Positions 24,065-34,567 of a DNA stretch of 64,000 nt are shown one piece after another. The first letter of the stretch is position 1; every line of letters begins with the position of its first letter. The translations under genes were made by a program, and so were the position numbers. The notes beneath the pieces were generated by a model. It was given only the letters and a program-made list of their open reading frames with translations. It was not told the DNA's origin and did no database searches. Source of the stretch: Lamellibrachia columna (Eukaryota > Annelida > Polychaeta > Sabellida > Siboglinidae); NCBI GenBank assembly GCA_963662155.1, contig OY759263.1, positions 39,421,591 through 39,485,590 on the forward strand, in the 5' to 3' direction.

Positions 24065-27000
24065 GAGAGTAATGAATGCCTGTATCTGGGTTCGTTATTC
24101 TTGGACGTACATGCACACACTACTCATGATGATGACTGGATGACAAAGATGACTATTGGCAGCCAGCAGATAAGCTTCAAGTTAGACACTGGCGCACAGG
24201 CGAATGTGTTGCCTATGACGATTTACGAGACAATAAAGCCGAATGTAGCTTTGCAGCCTACAAAGACGATAGTGTCAGCATTCGTGAATGACGTCAAAGT
24301 GAAGCCAGCTGGAACGGTCAAACTTCAGTGCATACCAGAGAACGCGGATAAACCGACACTGATCGAGTTCTTTGTTACTACGCACACCAATGTACCCCTA
24401 CTTGGATGTCGAGCGTGTGAGTCATTAGGACTTGTCAAACGAGTGTGCGAGGTGTCGCGCGAGAAGCCACTAACGAGTGACATTCTGATGAAAGCATATG
24501 AAGACGTGTTCACTGGAGTTGGAGAACTTGAACATCCGTATCATATCGAGCTGAAAGAAGACGTACAGCCGGTAGTCCAGGCAACCAGGAAACTTCCATA
24601 CACCAGAGTGGAGAGTTTGAAGAAGGCTCTAGACAAGTTAGAGAGGGACGGAATCGTCGCAGATGTAGAACAACCTACACCATGGGTGAATAACTTGGTT
24701 ATTACGGAAAAGCGGAATGGATCGCTGAGATTATGTCTCGACCCGAAACCACTCAATCGAGCGATTAAGCGTGAACAGTTCGAGATCCCGACACCTGAGG
24801 ATGTGCAGTCGCGTCTAGCTGGAAAGAAAGTGTTTTCAGTGATAGATATGTCGATGGCGTACTGGCACGTCAGACTGTCGGATGAGTCCAGTTACCTCTG
24901 CACGTTCCACACGCCATGGGGCCGCAAAAGGTTCCTGCGCATGCCGTTTGGCATTAGTTCAGCTAGTGAAGTACTACAGAAGCGCATGCAACTAACGTTT
25001 GGTGACATCAAAGGAGCGTACGTGATAGCTGACGACATCATCATCGCGGGCGATGATGAACAAGATCACGATGCCATCATGCGTGCTGTCTTCCAGAGGG
25101 CAAGAGAACGAAACGTGAAGTTCAACTCGTCAAAGGTGCAGTTGAAAGTCAATGAGGTGCTGTACATGGGACATGTAGTATCGGAAGCAGGCCTCAGCCC
25201 AGACCCTAGCAAAGTAAGAGCTATCGTCGACATGCCACTGCCTGAGGACAAGCGCGCAGTCCTGAGGTTTCTGAACATTGTGAAGTATCAGGCAAAGTTC
25301 ATCCCGCGAGAGTCGCACATTACTGGTCCTCTACGTGCGCTGCTGAAAGAGGACGCGGTGTGGTGTTGGACACAAGAGCATACAAATGCAGTGAATGAGT
25401 TGAAGACAATTTTAAGCAGTTTGCCAGTACTGAGGTTCTACGACGTGAACAAACCAGTAACGTTGCAGTCGGACGCGTCAAAGAGTGGACTAGGGGCGTG
25501 TCTTCTACAAGAAGGACAAATAGTTGCCTATGCGTCAAGGGCACTAGTCGGTCCAGAACTACACTACGCACAGTTGGAGAAAGAACTGTTAGCGGTCGTT
25601 TTCGCGACTTCCCGGTTTCATCAGTACATTTATGGCAAGGAAATCGAAGCGCAGACTGATCATAAGCCGCTTGGGATTATAATGAAGAAACCGATCGGAA
25701 ACGCAACGGCACGCGTGCAACGTATGATGTTGAAGCTACAGCGATACGAGATAAACCTGTCATACGTTCCAGGGAAGCTGCTGTACGTAGCCGACGCTCT
25801 GTCACGTGCTTACATAGATAGTGAGCCAGACAGGGAGCTCATTGACGATGTTGAGATCATGGTCCACAGCGTTACAAAGAACTTACCTGCATGTACAGGA
25901 CGACTCGAGCAAATCCGAAGTGATACAGCTGATGACGTAACTCTTCAGCGACTACTTCAGGTTGTGATGAACGGCTGGCCAGAGTCGAGGACAGCTGTAC
26001 CCGAGGACGTTAGACCATACTGGAACATGAGAGACGAGATGAGTGCAGACGACGGACTCGTGTTTGCAGGCGAAAGAATTGTTATTCCAGAGTCGATGAG
26101 GTCGGATATGCTGGAAGTGCTGCACGAACCACACATGGGGATGGAGAAGACGAAATCTCGAGCTAGATCAGCTATCTTCTGGCCGGGAATGTCGAAAGCA
26201 ATCGAGGACACCGTCTCGAGGTGCAAAACATGCCTACAGTTCGCCCGGAGCAATCAGAAGGAGCCGATGATAGCACACAAAATCCCAGACGGCCCGTTCC
26301 GCAAAGTGGCAATGGACATTATGTCGTTCAAAGGTCGAGATTACCTAGTAGTCGTTGATTACTATTCGAAGTATCTCGAGTTGGCACTGCTCGAGAACAA
26401 GACAAGCGAATGTGTCATCTCACATGTTAAGAGCATCAGTGCACGTCATGGAATACCCGAAGAGATCGTAGCAGACAACCAACCGTTTGGTAGCTATAAT
26501 TTTCGGCAATTCGCGGAGAATTGGGGTATCACAGTGACTACATCGAGCCCAACATATACTCAATCGAACGGGCAGGCAGAGCGAGTCGTGCAAACGTTGA
26601 AGTCGCTCCTCAAGAAGGCAGACGAAGAGGGTCGTGATCCCTACATAGCGATGCTAGAATATAGGAACACGCCGATCAGTGGACTCCGCTATGCACCAGC
26701 ACAACTGGCAATGAGCCGACTACTCAGGTCAAAGTTGCCGACAACCAAAGCCGTTCTTGAGCCGCGAGTCGTAAACGCGAAACAAGACTTAACGGACATA
26801 CAGACACGGTTCAAACAGGACTATGACCACGGTGCTACATCATTGAAGCCATTGAAGCCTGGTGATGTAGTACGTGTTCAGAGAAAGTGGGGCTGGGATC
26901 CCGCTATCGTTCAGCGGACACACGAGAGTCCGAGGTCATACGTGATCCAGCACGAGGGAGGAGAACTCCGCCGCAATCGTCGTCATCTACGGAGGACACG

Positions 27001-27226
27001 TGAGCAGCCGCCGCTGATTCTTCCTCAGATGGACGATCCCGACGCTCGAGAGGGTAACGCTCTTCAGATGCCGGTACCGCCAGACGTGCCGTCGCCACGA
27101 AGAGTCGTCGCTGTGCCGCCAAGAAGAGTCGTCGCTGAGCCACCTCCGTTAGAAGAGATTCCACAGAATGAACGATTCTCTAGATACGGTCGTGCAATCA
27201 GAAAGCCGATGCGATTTGACATGTAA
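24065..27226 (+). CDS. pol: Pol polyprotein (protease, RT, RNase H, integrase)
   Basis: The frame is open from the codon after the gag TGA to 27226; the first Met is at 24101. Domains in order: aspartic protease (FKLDTGAQANVLP); reverse transcriptase with motif A FSVIDMSMAYWHV, RMPFGISSASE and the active site VIADDIIIAGD; RNase H (LQSDASKSGLGACL and QTDHKPLG); integrase zinc finger (HEPHMGMEKTKS to CKTCLQFA); integrase core with MDIMSFKGRDYLVVVDYYSK, ADNQPFGS and SNGQAERVVQTLK; and a C-terminal chromatin- or DNA-binding tail. The second catalytic block, ADNQPFGS, is unlike the common SDNGPQF form. No internal stop is present, so it looks functional if translated past the gag stop. Confidence 0.93.
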   Translation, partial: ESNECLYLGSLFLDVHAHTTHDDDWMTKMTIGSQQISFKLDTGAQANVLPMTIYETIKPNVALQPTKTIVSAFVNDVKVKPAGTVKLQCIPENADKPTLIEFFVTTHTNVPLLGCRACESLGLVKRVCEVSREKPLTSDILMKAYEDVFTGVGELEHPYHIELKEDVQPVVQATRKLPYTRVESLKKALDKLERDGIVADVEQPTPWVNNLVITEKRNGSLRLCLDPKPLNRAIKREQFEIPTPEDVQSRLAGKKVFSVIDMSMAYWHVRLSDESSYLCTFHTPWGRKRFLRMPFGISSASEVLQKRMQLTFGDIKGAYVIADDIIIAGDDEQDHDAIMRAVFQRARERNVKFNSSKVQLKVNEVLYMGHVVSEAGLSPDPSKVRAIVDMPLPEDKRAVLRFLNIVKYQAKFIPRESHITGPLRALLKEDAVWCWTQEHTNAVNELKTILSSLPVLRFYDVNKPVTLQSDASKSGLGACLLQEGQIVAYASRALVGPELHYAQLEKELLAVVFATSRFHQYIYGKEIEAQTDHKPLGIIMKKPIGNATARVQRMMLKLQRYEINLSYVPGKLLYVADALSRAYIDSEPDRELIDDVEIMVHSVTKNLPACTGRLEQIRSDTADDVTLQRLLQVVMNGWPESRTAVPEDVRPYWNMRDEMSADDGLVFAGERIVIPESMRSDMLEVLHEPHMGMEKTKSRARSAIFWPGMSKAIEDTVSRCKTCLQFARSNQKEPMIAHKIPDGPFRKVAMDIMSFKGRDYLVVVDYYSKYLELALLENKTSECVISHVKSISARHGIPEEIVADNQPFGSYNFRQFAENWGITVTTSSPTYTQSNGQAERVVQTLKSLLKKADEEGRDPYIAMLEYRNTPISGLRYAPAQLAMSRLLRSKLPTTKAVLEPRVVNAKQDLTDIQTRFKQDYDHGATSLKPLKPGDVVRVQRKWGWDPAIVQRTHESPRSYVIQHEGGELRRNRRHLRRTREQPPLILPQMDDPDAREGNALQMPVPPDVPSPRRVVAVPPRRVVAEPPPLEEIPQNERFSRYGRAIRKPMRFDM

Positions 27227-27426
27227 TTGTGTTTTCAATACTATTTGACATTTATAGTATTATTGATCTGTTTCACAAGTGACCATTCTGTGACATTCTA
27301 TGTGATTTTGATAGTCGATATAATGTGACTATATTAGCCTAGTTTGCTACTCGCTTGATATCAATTTATCCACAGCGAACATTCGTTAAAGCTGATGAAT
27401 GGTTTCTTTTTGACCTTCTTACATTT

Positions 27427-27457
27427 AAAGGAGGGATGTTTTAAAGGAGGGATGTCA
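27427..27457 (+). promoter_or_regulatory. Duplicated polypurine tract before the 3' LTR
   Basis: AAAGGAGGGATGT occurs twice in tandem (from about 27427 and from about 27444) just before the 3' LTR. The second copy is placed to prime plus-strand synthesis. Confidence 0.7.
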
Positions 27458-27630
27458 TGTAATAGGATCGTTATAACTGGTGCGTTGTACAGCTACTTAC
27501 TACAGTGTAGCTCTTTCACCGTTTTGGAGTAATAAAAGTTATGTTGTCTTCCTGTGGAATTCGAGTAGCACATGTCTAGTGTTCCCAGTCCTAATTAGAC
27601 AAGCAATATGCTGCTTCATAAAGCATAACA
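27458..27630 (+). repeat. 3' LTR of the gypsy element
   Basis: 173 bp, identical to the 5' LTR except at two positions. Confidence 0.95.
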
Positions 27631-27876
27631 GTTTATGTGAGTAAAAACAATTTTGATTGCGCCCTAGACATCAAAAGGAATGAAAATTGGCTCAACTAGC
27701 ACTGCTTTCCCCAATATGTGTGTTGGCTGCGTTTTTATGAAATGTTAGTAGAAAGCCTACGTAGATTATATAAATATTTAGCATTTACCCATTGTGATTC
27801 AACTTACGCTACACTGTGACTCAACTTACACCACAAGTGTTAGTTGAGCCTGTTCACCAACCCTGTTTGAATCAGC

Positions 27877-27918
<42 letters not shown>

Positions 27919-27938
27919 ATAATATATCTAGTATGCAA

Positions 27939-28018
<80 letters not shown>

Positions 28019-28250
28019 TTGCATACTATATATATTATCTTGGTCTAAAGTTGTGTACTATTAATCATATTTTATGCGAGCAAAAACAATTTTTACTTAG
28101 GAATATGAATATGTCCTAGATATCAAAACGAATAAAAATGGCTCAACTAACACTGCCTTCCTCTAACCGTGCTAGGTACTGCTTCGCCTAACCCACTGCG
28201 AACTATCGAGTATGACTGGTAATGGTAAGGCATGCTAATTTATGTTGCAG

Positions 28251-28479
28251 GAACATTGATGTGTTACGCATTCACAGACACCCACTACGTCACCTTTGAC
28301 AGGGCCTTGTACTATACACCATGGCCGAGCGGCAAAGACACTGTCAACACCTCAACGACTTCCAGGTGTTGGCGCTTCACGAACGGCGGGGAAGCCTCTT
28401 CGTCTCAAACCTAAACTCTGTCATACTGATGTTACCTGGCAAGGCGTCGGTGATGATAGCAAAACATGGGATTGTCTCC
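28251..28479 (+). CDS. VWD-domain exon (first half of the domain), with an internal 2-nt frame break
   Basis: A GTTGCAG acceptor precedes CYAFTDTHYVTFD, the characteristic start of a von Willebrand factor type D domain. From the same exon but a different frame comes FQVLALHERRGSLFVSN, then VILMLPGKASVMIAKHG, which is the middle of a VWD domain. The frames are reconciled only by a 2-nt difference near 28299-28303 (GACAGGGCC). A donor at GTGGGT (28480) leaves phase 0 and joins exactly to the exon at 39008. The product would be a secreted, disulfide-rich extracellular protein. The frame break could be a pseudogene lesion, an assembly error or unusual splicing (TTGACAG is itself acceptor-like). 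Confidence 0.6.
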
Positions 28480-28513
28480 GTGGGTACCTGATCATGTTTA
28501 AATTGTGTTAGAA

Positions 28514-28519
28514 CAGGTG
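28514..28519. repeat. Left 6-bp target duplication (CAGGTG) of the foldback
   Basis: CAGGTG immediately precedes the terminal AGTAGTTAG and is repeated at 38534-38539. Six base pairs is the length expected for Polinton integrases. Confidence 0.9.
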
Positions 28520-28599
28520 AGTAGTTAGAGTGCAGTAATGACCAAGCGAAAGAGTGGACCAGTAGGGAGGGACCCAGTGACTTCCGGTCGCAGAGCCTT

Positions 28600-29345
28600 C
28601 TGGGTACCCTAAGCGCCCCTGGCGGCGACCTATATACCCTAGGGCGCCCCCTGGCGACTGGAGCTAACACTAACAGTCTAGAGCGCCCCCCTGGCGACTG
28701 ATTTTAATTTTAATTTTTAAATTTAATTTTTTAATTTAATTTAATTTTTGTTATTTAATTTTTATTTTTATTTCAAATTCATGCGCACGCAGCCTCACAC
28801 CCTTCTGGATAGCCCGAGCGCCCCCTAGCGGGACCCGTAACCGTCTAGAGCGCCCCCTGACGACTGGAGATAACCCTAACCGTCTAGAGCGCCCCATGGC
28901 GACTGAATTTAATTTTAATTTTAATTTAAAAAAAATTTAATTTAATTTTTATTTTAATTTCAAATACACGCCCCCTGGCGGGACCCGAAACCCTATCCGT
29001 AACCGTCTATAGCGCCCCCTGGCGACTGATTTTAATTTTAATTTTAAAATTTAATTTTAAAATTTAAATTTTTTTAAATTTAATTTTAATTTCAAATTCA
29101 TGCGCGCGCAGCCTCACACCCTTCTGGGTAGCCCGAGCGCCCCATGCGGGACCCGTAACCCTATCCGTAACCCTAGAACGCCCCCTGGCGACTTAATTTA
29201 ATTTTAATTTTAATTTTTAAATTTAATTTTAATTTCAAATTCATGCGCGCGCAACCTTACAACCTTCTGGGTAGCCCGAGCGCCCCCTGGCGGGACTCGT
29301 AACCCTATCCGTAACCCTAGAACACCCCCTGGCGATTGAATTTTA
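28600..29345. repeat. Left subterminal repeats of the foldback
   Basis: About five iterations of a 130-150-bp unit: CCTTCTGGGTAGCCCGAGCG, CCCCCTGGCGGGACCCGTAA, CCCTATCCGTAACC, CGCCCCCTGGCGACT, then an AT tract of ATTTTAATTT type and ATTCATGCGCGCGCAGCC. The inverted counterpart lies at 37560-38430. Confidence 0.85.
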
Positions 29346-29935
29346 ATTTTGAAAATAATGCGCTCTTGCACTTTACCCATAACTCCTACAGTTTACCCAT
29401 AATTCCTACAATTTACCCATAACTCCTAAAGTTTATCCATGTTAACACCACGCTATTAATAAGCTATGGAAAAAACCCGAGAACGACGAAAGGCGTACTT
29501 TCGACCCGGCTCGCTAGAGAAGTCGGCCTGATGGTTTTTATTGCTAGACCGGTGGCAGTCGGCTAGCAGGCGTGTAGAAAGTAGGTCACGCACAGACGAT
29601 ATCAGTGACCCGACGAACCGGCTCGGCTCGTGGTTTTTATCGCTAGGCCGACAGCGGCAGCCGGCTAGCAAGCTGCGTGTGGAAGTAGGCCACACACAGA
29701 CGATAACAGTGACCCGATGACCCGGCTCGGCTCGTGTGTTATTTATGAGTAGACTTCTAGCAACCGGCTACCAGGCGTTGTGAAATAGGCCACAGTCGCA
29801 TAAAAGATGTCTCTTAAAGTTAAACTATGTGTTATATAGATACGTTTTAAAAGCATTCGTTGCATAGGAGTATGTATTAGTTACCATTCGTGCAAACAAC
29901 GACAGAGATAAGTCCGGCAGCAGGCATCGCTTTAG

Positions 29936-30010
29936 ACGCACACGCAAACGCACACGCACACACACGCGCGCACACACACGCACACGCGCACACACACGCA
30001 GGCACACACA
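29936..30010. repeat. Alternating purine-pyrimidine (CA/CG) tract, left arm
   Basis: CGCACACG/CACACGCGCG-type run with Z-DNA potential. Its inverted counterpart is at about 36890-36970. Confidence 0.8.
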
Positions 30011-30191
30011 TCATGCTTGCTTATATAACACAGTTGTTTCAATAAAGCACGCATATGTAGTGTAGCGTGTTTGTTCCTTAACCTAGCTATAAAAAGAACT
30101 GGATTTTAGTTTCATACGTATCGTGTTACTCACAGACACGAGTCGAGGCAAACTATTACCAACATTAAACCTGTGTGGACTTCCGCACTGT

Positions 30192-30575
30192 GTGCAGTAA
30201 CACTCTGCTACCTCCAGCCACATCCTGGCTATTTACACACTGCCTCCATCATACAGTCCTCTGTCTCTCCTACCTCCAGCCACATCCCTGCTCCGTACAC
30301 GCCGCCTCCACCATCAGTTCTCTGTCTCTCCTACCACTAGCCACATACTGGCTACTTACACACTGCCTCTGCCATACAGTCCTCCGTCTCTACTACCTCC
30401 AGCCACATTCACATCCCTGCTCCTTACACACTGCCTCCACCATACAGTCCTCCGTCTCTACTACCTCCAACCAAATCATCCTGGCTCTTTACACATTGCC
30501 TGCACCATACATTCCTCTGTCTCTCCTACCTCCAGCCACATCCTAGCTACTTACACACTGCCTCCTCCATACAAT
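30192..30575. repeat. 62-bp tandem array, left arm
   Basis: About six copies of a unit containing CCTCCAGCCACATCCTGGCT, ACACACTGCCTCCACCATAC and AGTCCTCTGTCTCTCCTA. The inverted counterpart is at 36320-36705. Confidence 0.85.
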
Positions 30576-30591
30576 CCGCATACTTTCCTGT

Positions 30592-31681
30592 ATTGTAGGT
30601 CCAAGGACCTACAACTTTATGTATTGTAGCTCAAAAGACCTACAACTTTATGTATTGTAGGTCCAAATACCTACAACTTTATGTATTGTAAGTCCAAGGA
30701 CCTACAACTTTATGTACTGTAGGTCCAAAGACCTGCTACTTTAGGTTTTGTAGGTTCAAGGACCAAAAACTTTATGAATTGTAGGTCCAAGGACCTACAA
30801 CTTTATGTATTGTAGGTCCAAATACCTGCTACTTTATGTATTGTAGGTCCAAATACCTAAAACTTTATGTATTGTAGGTCCAAGGACCTACAACTTTATT
30901 TACTGTAGGTCCAAAGACCTGCTACTTTATGTTTTGTGGGTTCAAGGACCTACAACTTTATGTATTGGAGGTCCAAAGACCTGCTACTTTATGTATTGCA
31001 GGTTCAAAGACCTGCTACTTTATGTATTGTAGGTCCAAAGATCGGCTACTTTATGTTTTGTGGGTTCAAGGACCTACAACTTTATGTATTGTATGTCCAA
31101 AGACCTACAACTTTATGTATTGTAGGTCCAAAGACCTGCTAATTTATGTACTGTAGGTCCAAAGACCTGCTACTTTATGTATTGTAGGTCCAAAGACCTG
31201 CTAATTTATGTATTGTAGGTTCAAGGACCTACAACTTTCTGTATTATAGGTCAAAGGACCTACAACTTTATGTATTGTAGGTCCAAGGACATACAACTTT
31301 ATGTATTGTAGGTCCAAATACCTACAACTTTATGTATTGTATGTCCAAGGACCTACAACTTTATGTATTGTAGGTCAAAAGACCTGCTACTTTATGTTTT
31401 ATAGGTTCAAGAACCTACAAATTTATGTATTGTAGGTCCAAAGACCTGCTATTTTAGTTGTTGTGGGTTCAAGAACCTACAACTTTATGTATTGTAGATC
31501 CAAAGACCTGCTACTTTATGTATTGTAGGTCCAAGGACCTACAACTTTATGTATTGTAGGTCCAAATACCTACAACTTTATATATTGTAGGTCCAATGAC
31601 CTACAACTTTATGTATTGTAGGTCCAAACACATATATCTTTTAGTATTGTAGGCCCAAAGACCTACAACTTTATGTTTTGT
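30592..31681. repeat. 31-bp tandem array, left arm
   Basis: About 35 copies of a 31-bp unit (CTACAACTTTATGTATTGTA followed by GGTCCAAGGAC). Each junction contains the near-palindrome TAGGTCCAAGGACCTA, so every unit can form a small hairpin. The inverted counterpart is at 35160-36313. Confidence 0.92.
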
Positions 31682-31954
31682 ATATATACCTTCTGTTCAC
31701 ACCTTATCATATATATTTTACACACGACATATGTATTCTATTTAATCAAAGGAATGGAACGTGTTGTCATATTCCTACGATTGATCCCCCTCCATAGTTG
31801 AAAGGGAACCCGTAGTCAATGATATTGGACATAGTGGACAATAGTAGCCATTGTCATGTAAATATCTTATATACCACCACCACCACCACCACCACCACCC
31901 CGCACGCACTATATAGATGTATTGAGGGTCCATCCCCTCTCAGTTGTAGACGCA

Positions 31955-33955
31955 TGTCCGCCAATTTGTTAGTTTGTCCATCATTTTTGTTAGTTTGTCC
32001 GCCATTTTGTTAGTTGTCCATCATTTTTGTGAGTTTGTCCGCCATGTTGTTAGTTTGTCCATCATTTTTGTTAGGTTGTCCGCCATTTTGTTAGTTTGTC
32101 CACCGTTTTGTTAGTTTTGACCAATATTTTGTTAGTTTGTCCGCCATTTTGTTAGTTTTGTCCATCATTTTTGTTAGTTTGTCCGCCATTTTGTTAGTTT
32201 GTCCATCATTTTTGTTAGTTTGTCCGCCATTTTGTTAGTTTGTCCATCATTTTTTTTTAGTTTGTCCGCCATTGTGTTAGTTTGTCCACCGTTTTGTTAG
32301 TTTTGACCATTATTTTGTTAGTTTGTCCGTCGTTTTGTTAGGTTTGTCCATAATTTTTGTTAGTTTGTCCGCCATTTTGTTAATTTGTCCACCGTTTTGT
32401 TAGTTTTGTCCATTATTTTGTTAGTTTTTTCCATAATTTTTTTTAGTTTGTCCGCCATTTTGTTAGTTTGTCCACCATTTTGTTAGTTTTGCCCATTATT
32501 TTGTTAGTTTGTCCGCCATTTTGTTAGTTTTGTCCATCATTTTTGTAAGTTTGTCCGCCATTTTGTTAGTTTGTCCGCCATTTTGTTAGTTTTGTCCATA
32601 ATTTGTGTTAGTTTGTCCGCCATTTTGTTAGTTTGTCTGCCATTTTATTAGTTTGTCCATCATTTTTGTTAGCTTGTCCGCCATTTTGTTAGTTTGTCCG
32701 CCATTTTGTGAGTTTGTCCACCATTTTGTTAGTTTTGCCCATTATTTTGTTAGTTTGTCCGCCATTTTGTTAGTTTTGTCCATCATTTTTGTTAGTTTGT
32801 CCGCCATTTTGTTAGTTTGTCCACCATTTTGTTAGTTTTGTCCATAATTTTTGTTAGTTTGTCCGCCATTTTGTTAGTTTGTCCGCCATTTTATTAGTAT
32901 GTCCATCATTTTTGTTAGCTTGTCCGCCATTTTGTTAGTTTGTCCGCCATTTTGTGAGTTTGTCCACCATTTTGTTAGTTTTGCCCATTATTTTGTTAGT
33001 TTGTCCGCCATTTTGTTAGTTTTGTCCATCATTTTTGTTAGTTTGTCCGCCATTTTGTTAGTTTGTCCACCATTTTGTTAGTTTTGTCCATAATTTTTGT
33101 TAGTTTGTCCGCCATTTTGTTAGTTTGTCCGCCATTTTATTAGTTTGTCCATCATTTTTGTTAGCTTGTCCGTCATTTTGTTAGTTTGTCCGCCATTTTG
33201 TTAGTTTGTCCGCCATTTTGTTAGTTTTGCCCATTATTTTTGTTAGTTTGTCCGCCATTTTGTTAGTTTGTCCACCATTTTGTTAGTTTTGTCCATAATT
33301 TTTGTTAGTTTGTCCGCCATTTTGTTAGTTTGTCCGCCATTTTATTAGTTTGTCCATCATTTTTGTTAGCTTGTCCGCCATTTTGTTAGTTTGTCCGCCA
33401 TTTTGTGAGTTTGTCCACCATTTTGTTAGTTTTGCCCATTATTTTGTTAGTTTGTCCGCCATTTTGTTAGTTTTGTCCATTATTTTTGTTAGTTTATCCG
33501 CCATTTTGTTAGTTTGTCCGCCATTTTGTTAGTGTTGTCCATAATTTGTGTTAGTTTGTCCGCCATTTTATTAGTTTATCCATCATTTTTGTTAGCTTGT
33601 CCGCCATTTTGTTAGTTTGTCCGCCATTTTGTGAGTTTGTCCACCATTTTGTTAGTTTTGCCCATTATTTTGTTAGTTTGTCCGCCATTTTGTTAGTTTT
33701 GTCCATTATTTTTGTTAGTTTATCCGCCATTTTGTTAGTTTTGTCCATAATTTGTGTTAGTTTGTCCGCCATTTTATTAGTTTATCCATCATTTTTGTTA
33801 GCTTGTCCGCCATTTTGTTAGTTTGTCCGCCATTTTGTGAGTTTTGTCCATCATTTTTGTTAGTTTGTCCGCTATTTTGTTAGTTTGTCCACCGTTTTGT
33901 TAGTTTGTCCGCCATTTTATTAGTTTGTCCACCGTTTTGCTAGTTTTGTCCATTG
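31955..33955. repeat. 20-22-bp tandem array, expanded in the left half
   Basis: About 95 copies of GTTTGTCCGCCATTTTGTTA and its variant TTTTGTCCATCATTTTTGTTAG. A higher-order period of about 246 bp is visible: blocks starting at 32653 and 32899, and at 33350 and 33597, are nearly identical. The inverted counterpart (34568-34875) is only about 300 bp long. Confidence 0.92.
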
Positions 33956-34567
33956 CTGGTAGCGTTGTGGAAACAGCACTATCTCGATGCAGTCTATCTA
34001 GGGTTATACAACCGACAAAAGGTTGGGGTTACACCTTTTTGCAGGCTCTCTAGGGTTATACAACCTATGAACAAGTTGGGGTTACACCGTTAGGGTTAGG
34101 GTGGCAGCTAGAATTTTTGATACATACCTCGATCCATAGAGTAGTAGTGAGTCGAATTTAGCAATTACATTCTGGTTTCCACACCTCACCACCCCCACCA
34201 TAGAGTAATGAGACGAGTATAGCCATCTGACCACCCCACGCACGCTTGGTGTTGTATTCCCGACAGTGACACCCCTCTACACATGGACAAGCTCCACAGA
34301 GTAGTAGTGAGTCGTGTGTAGCCATTACCTTCTGGTTCCCCACCTCACCACCCCCACCATAGAGTAATGAGACGAGTATAGCCATCTGTCCACCCTCCAT
34401 AGAGTAATGAGACGAGTATAGCCATCTGATCACCCCCACGCCCGCACGGCCTTCACCTTCTGTCTATAGACCTGAACATATTTGACACCACCCAACTCTA
34501 TATAGTCGTACACAAACCTCCATAAAGACAGAGACATTGAAGTTAGGGTTAGTTAGTTACACAATGG
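33956..34567. repeat. Centre of the foldback
   Basis: Unique-looking core with repeated AGGGTTATACAACC blocks, a CCGTTAGGGTTAGGGTGG stretch, and four copies of a unit with ATAGAGTAATGAGACGAGTA followed by TAGCCATCTG. No gene is present. The ORF at 34158-34439 is repeat-derived. Confidence 0.7.

Larger units (their letters stand above)
22879..27630 (+). mobile_element. Ty3/gypsy LTR retrotransposon, 4.75 kb
   Basis: Two 173-bp LTRs (22879-23051 and 27458-27630) start TGTAATAGG and end CATAACA. They differ at two positions, so insertion was recent. Inside are a primer-binding site, gag with two zinc knuckles, pol in the order protease-RT-RNase H-integrase, and a polypurine tract. Integrase lies after RT/RNase H, the Ty3/gypsy order; no env frame is present. 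No clear target duplication flanks it: compared with 5331-5380 of the other repeat copy, about 19 bp of host repeat is missing at the site. Confidence 0.95.
21899..28163. mobile_element. TIR element of the TTGAGCCA family, split by a gypsy retrotransposon
   Basis: The left end GAGAAAGACAGTGTTAGTTG, continuing AGCCA, is matched by the reverse complement of the right end, GAGGAAGGCAGTGTTAGTTG plus AGCCA. Both ends are flanked by TA (21897-21898, 28164-28165), giving a TA target duplication. Without the gypsy insert the element is about 1.5 kb. The interior repeats AGTTGAGCCA and its complement many times, and the right half is partly duplicated (27631-27712 and 27713-28163), with TA microsatellites at 27880-27918 and 27955-28016. 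No transposase was seen. It matches 4612-5455. Confidence 0.65.
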
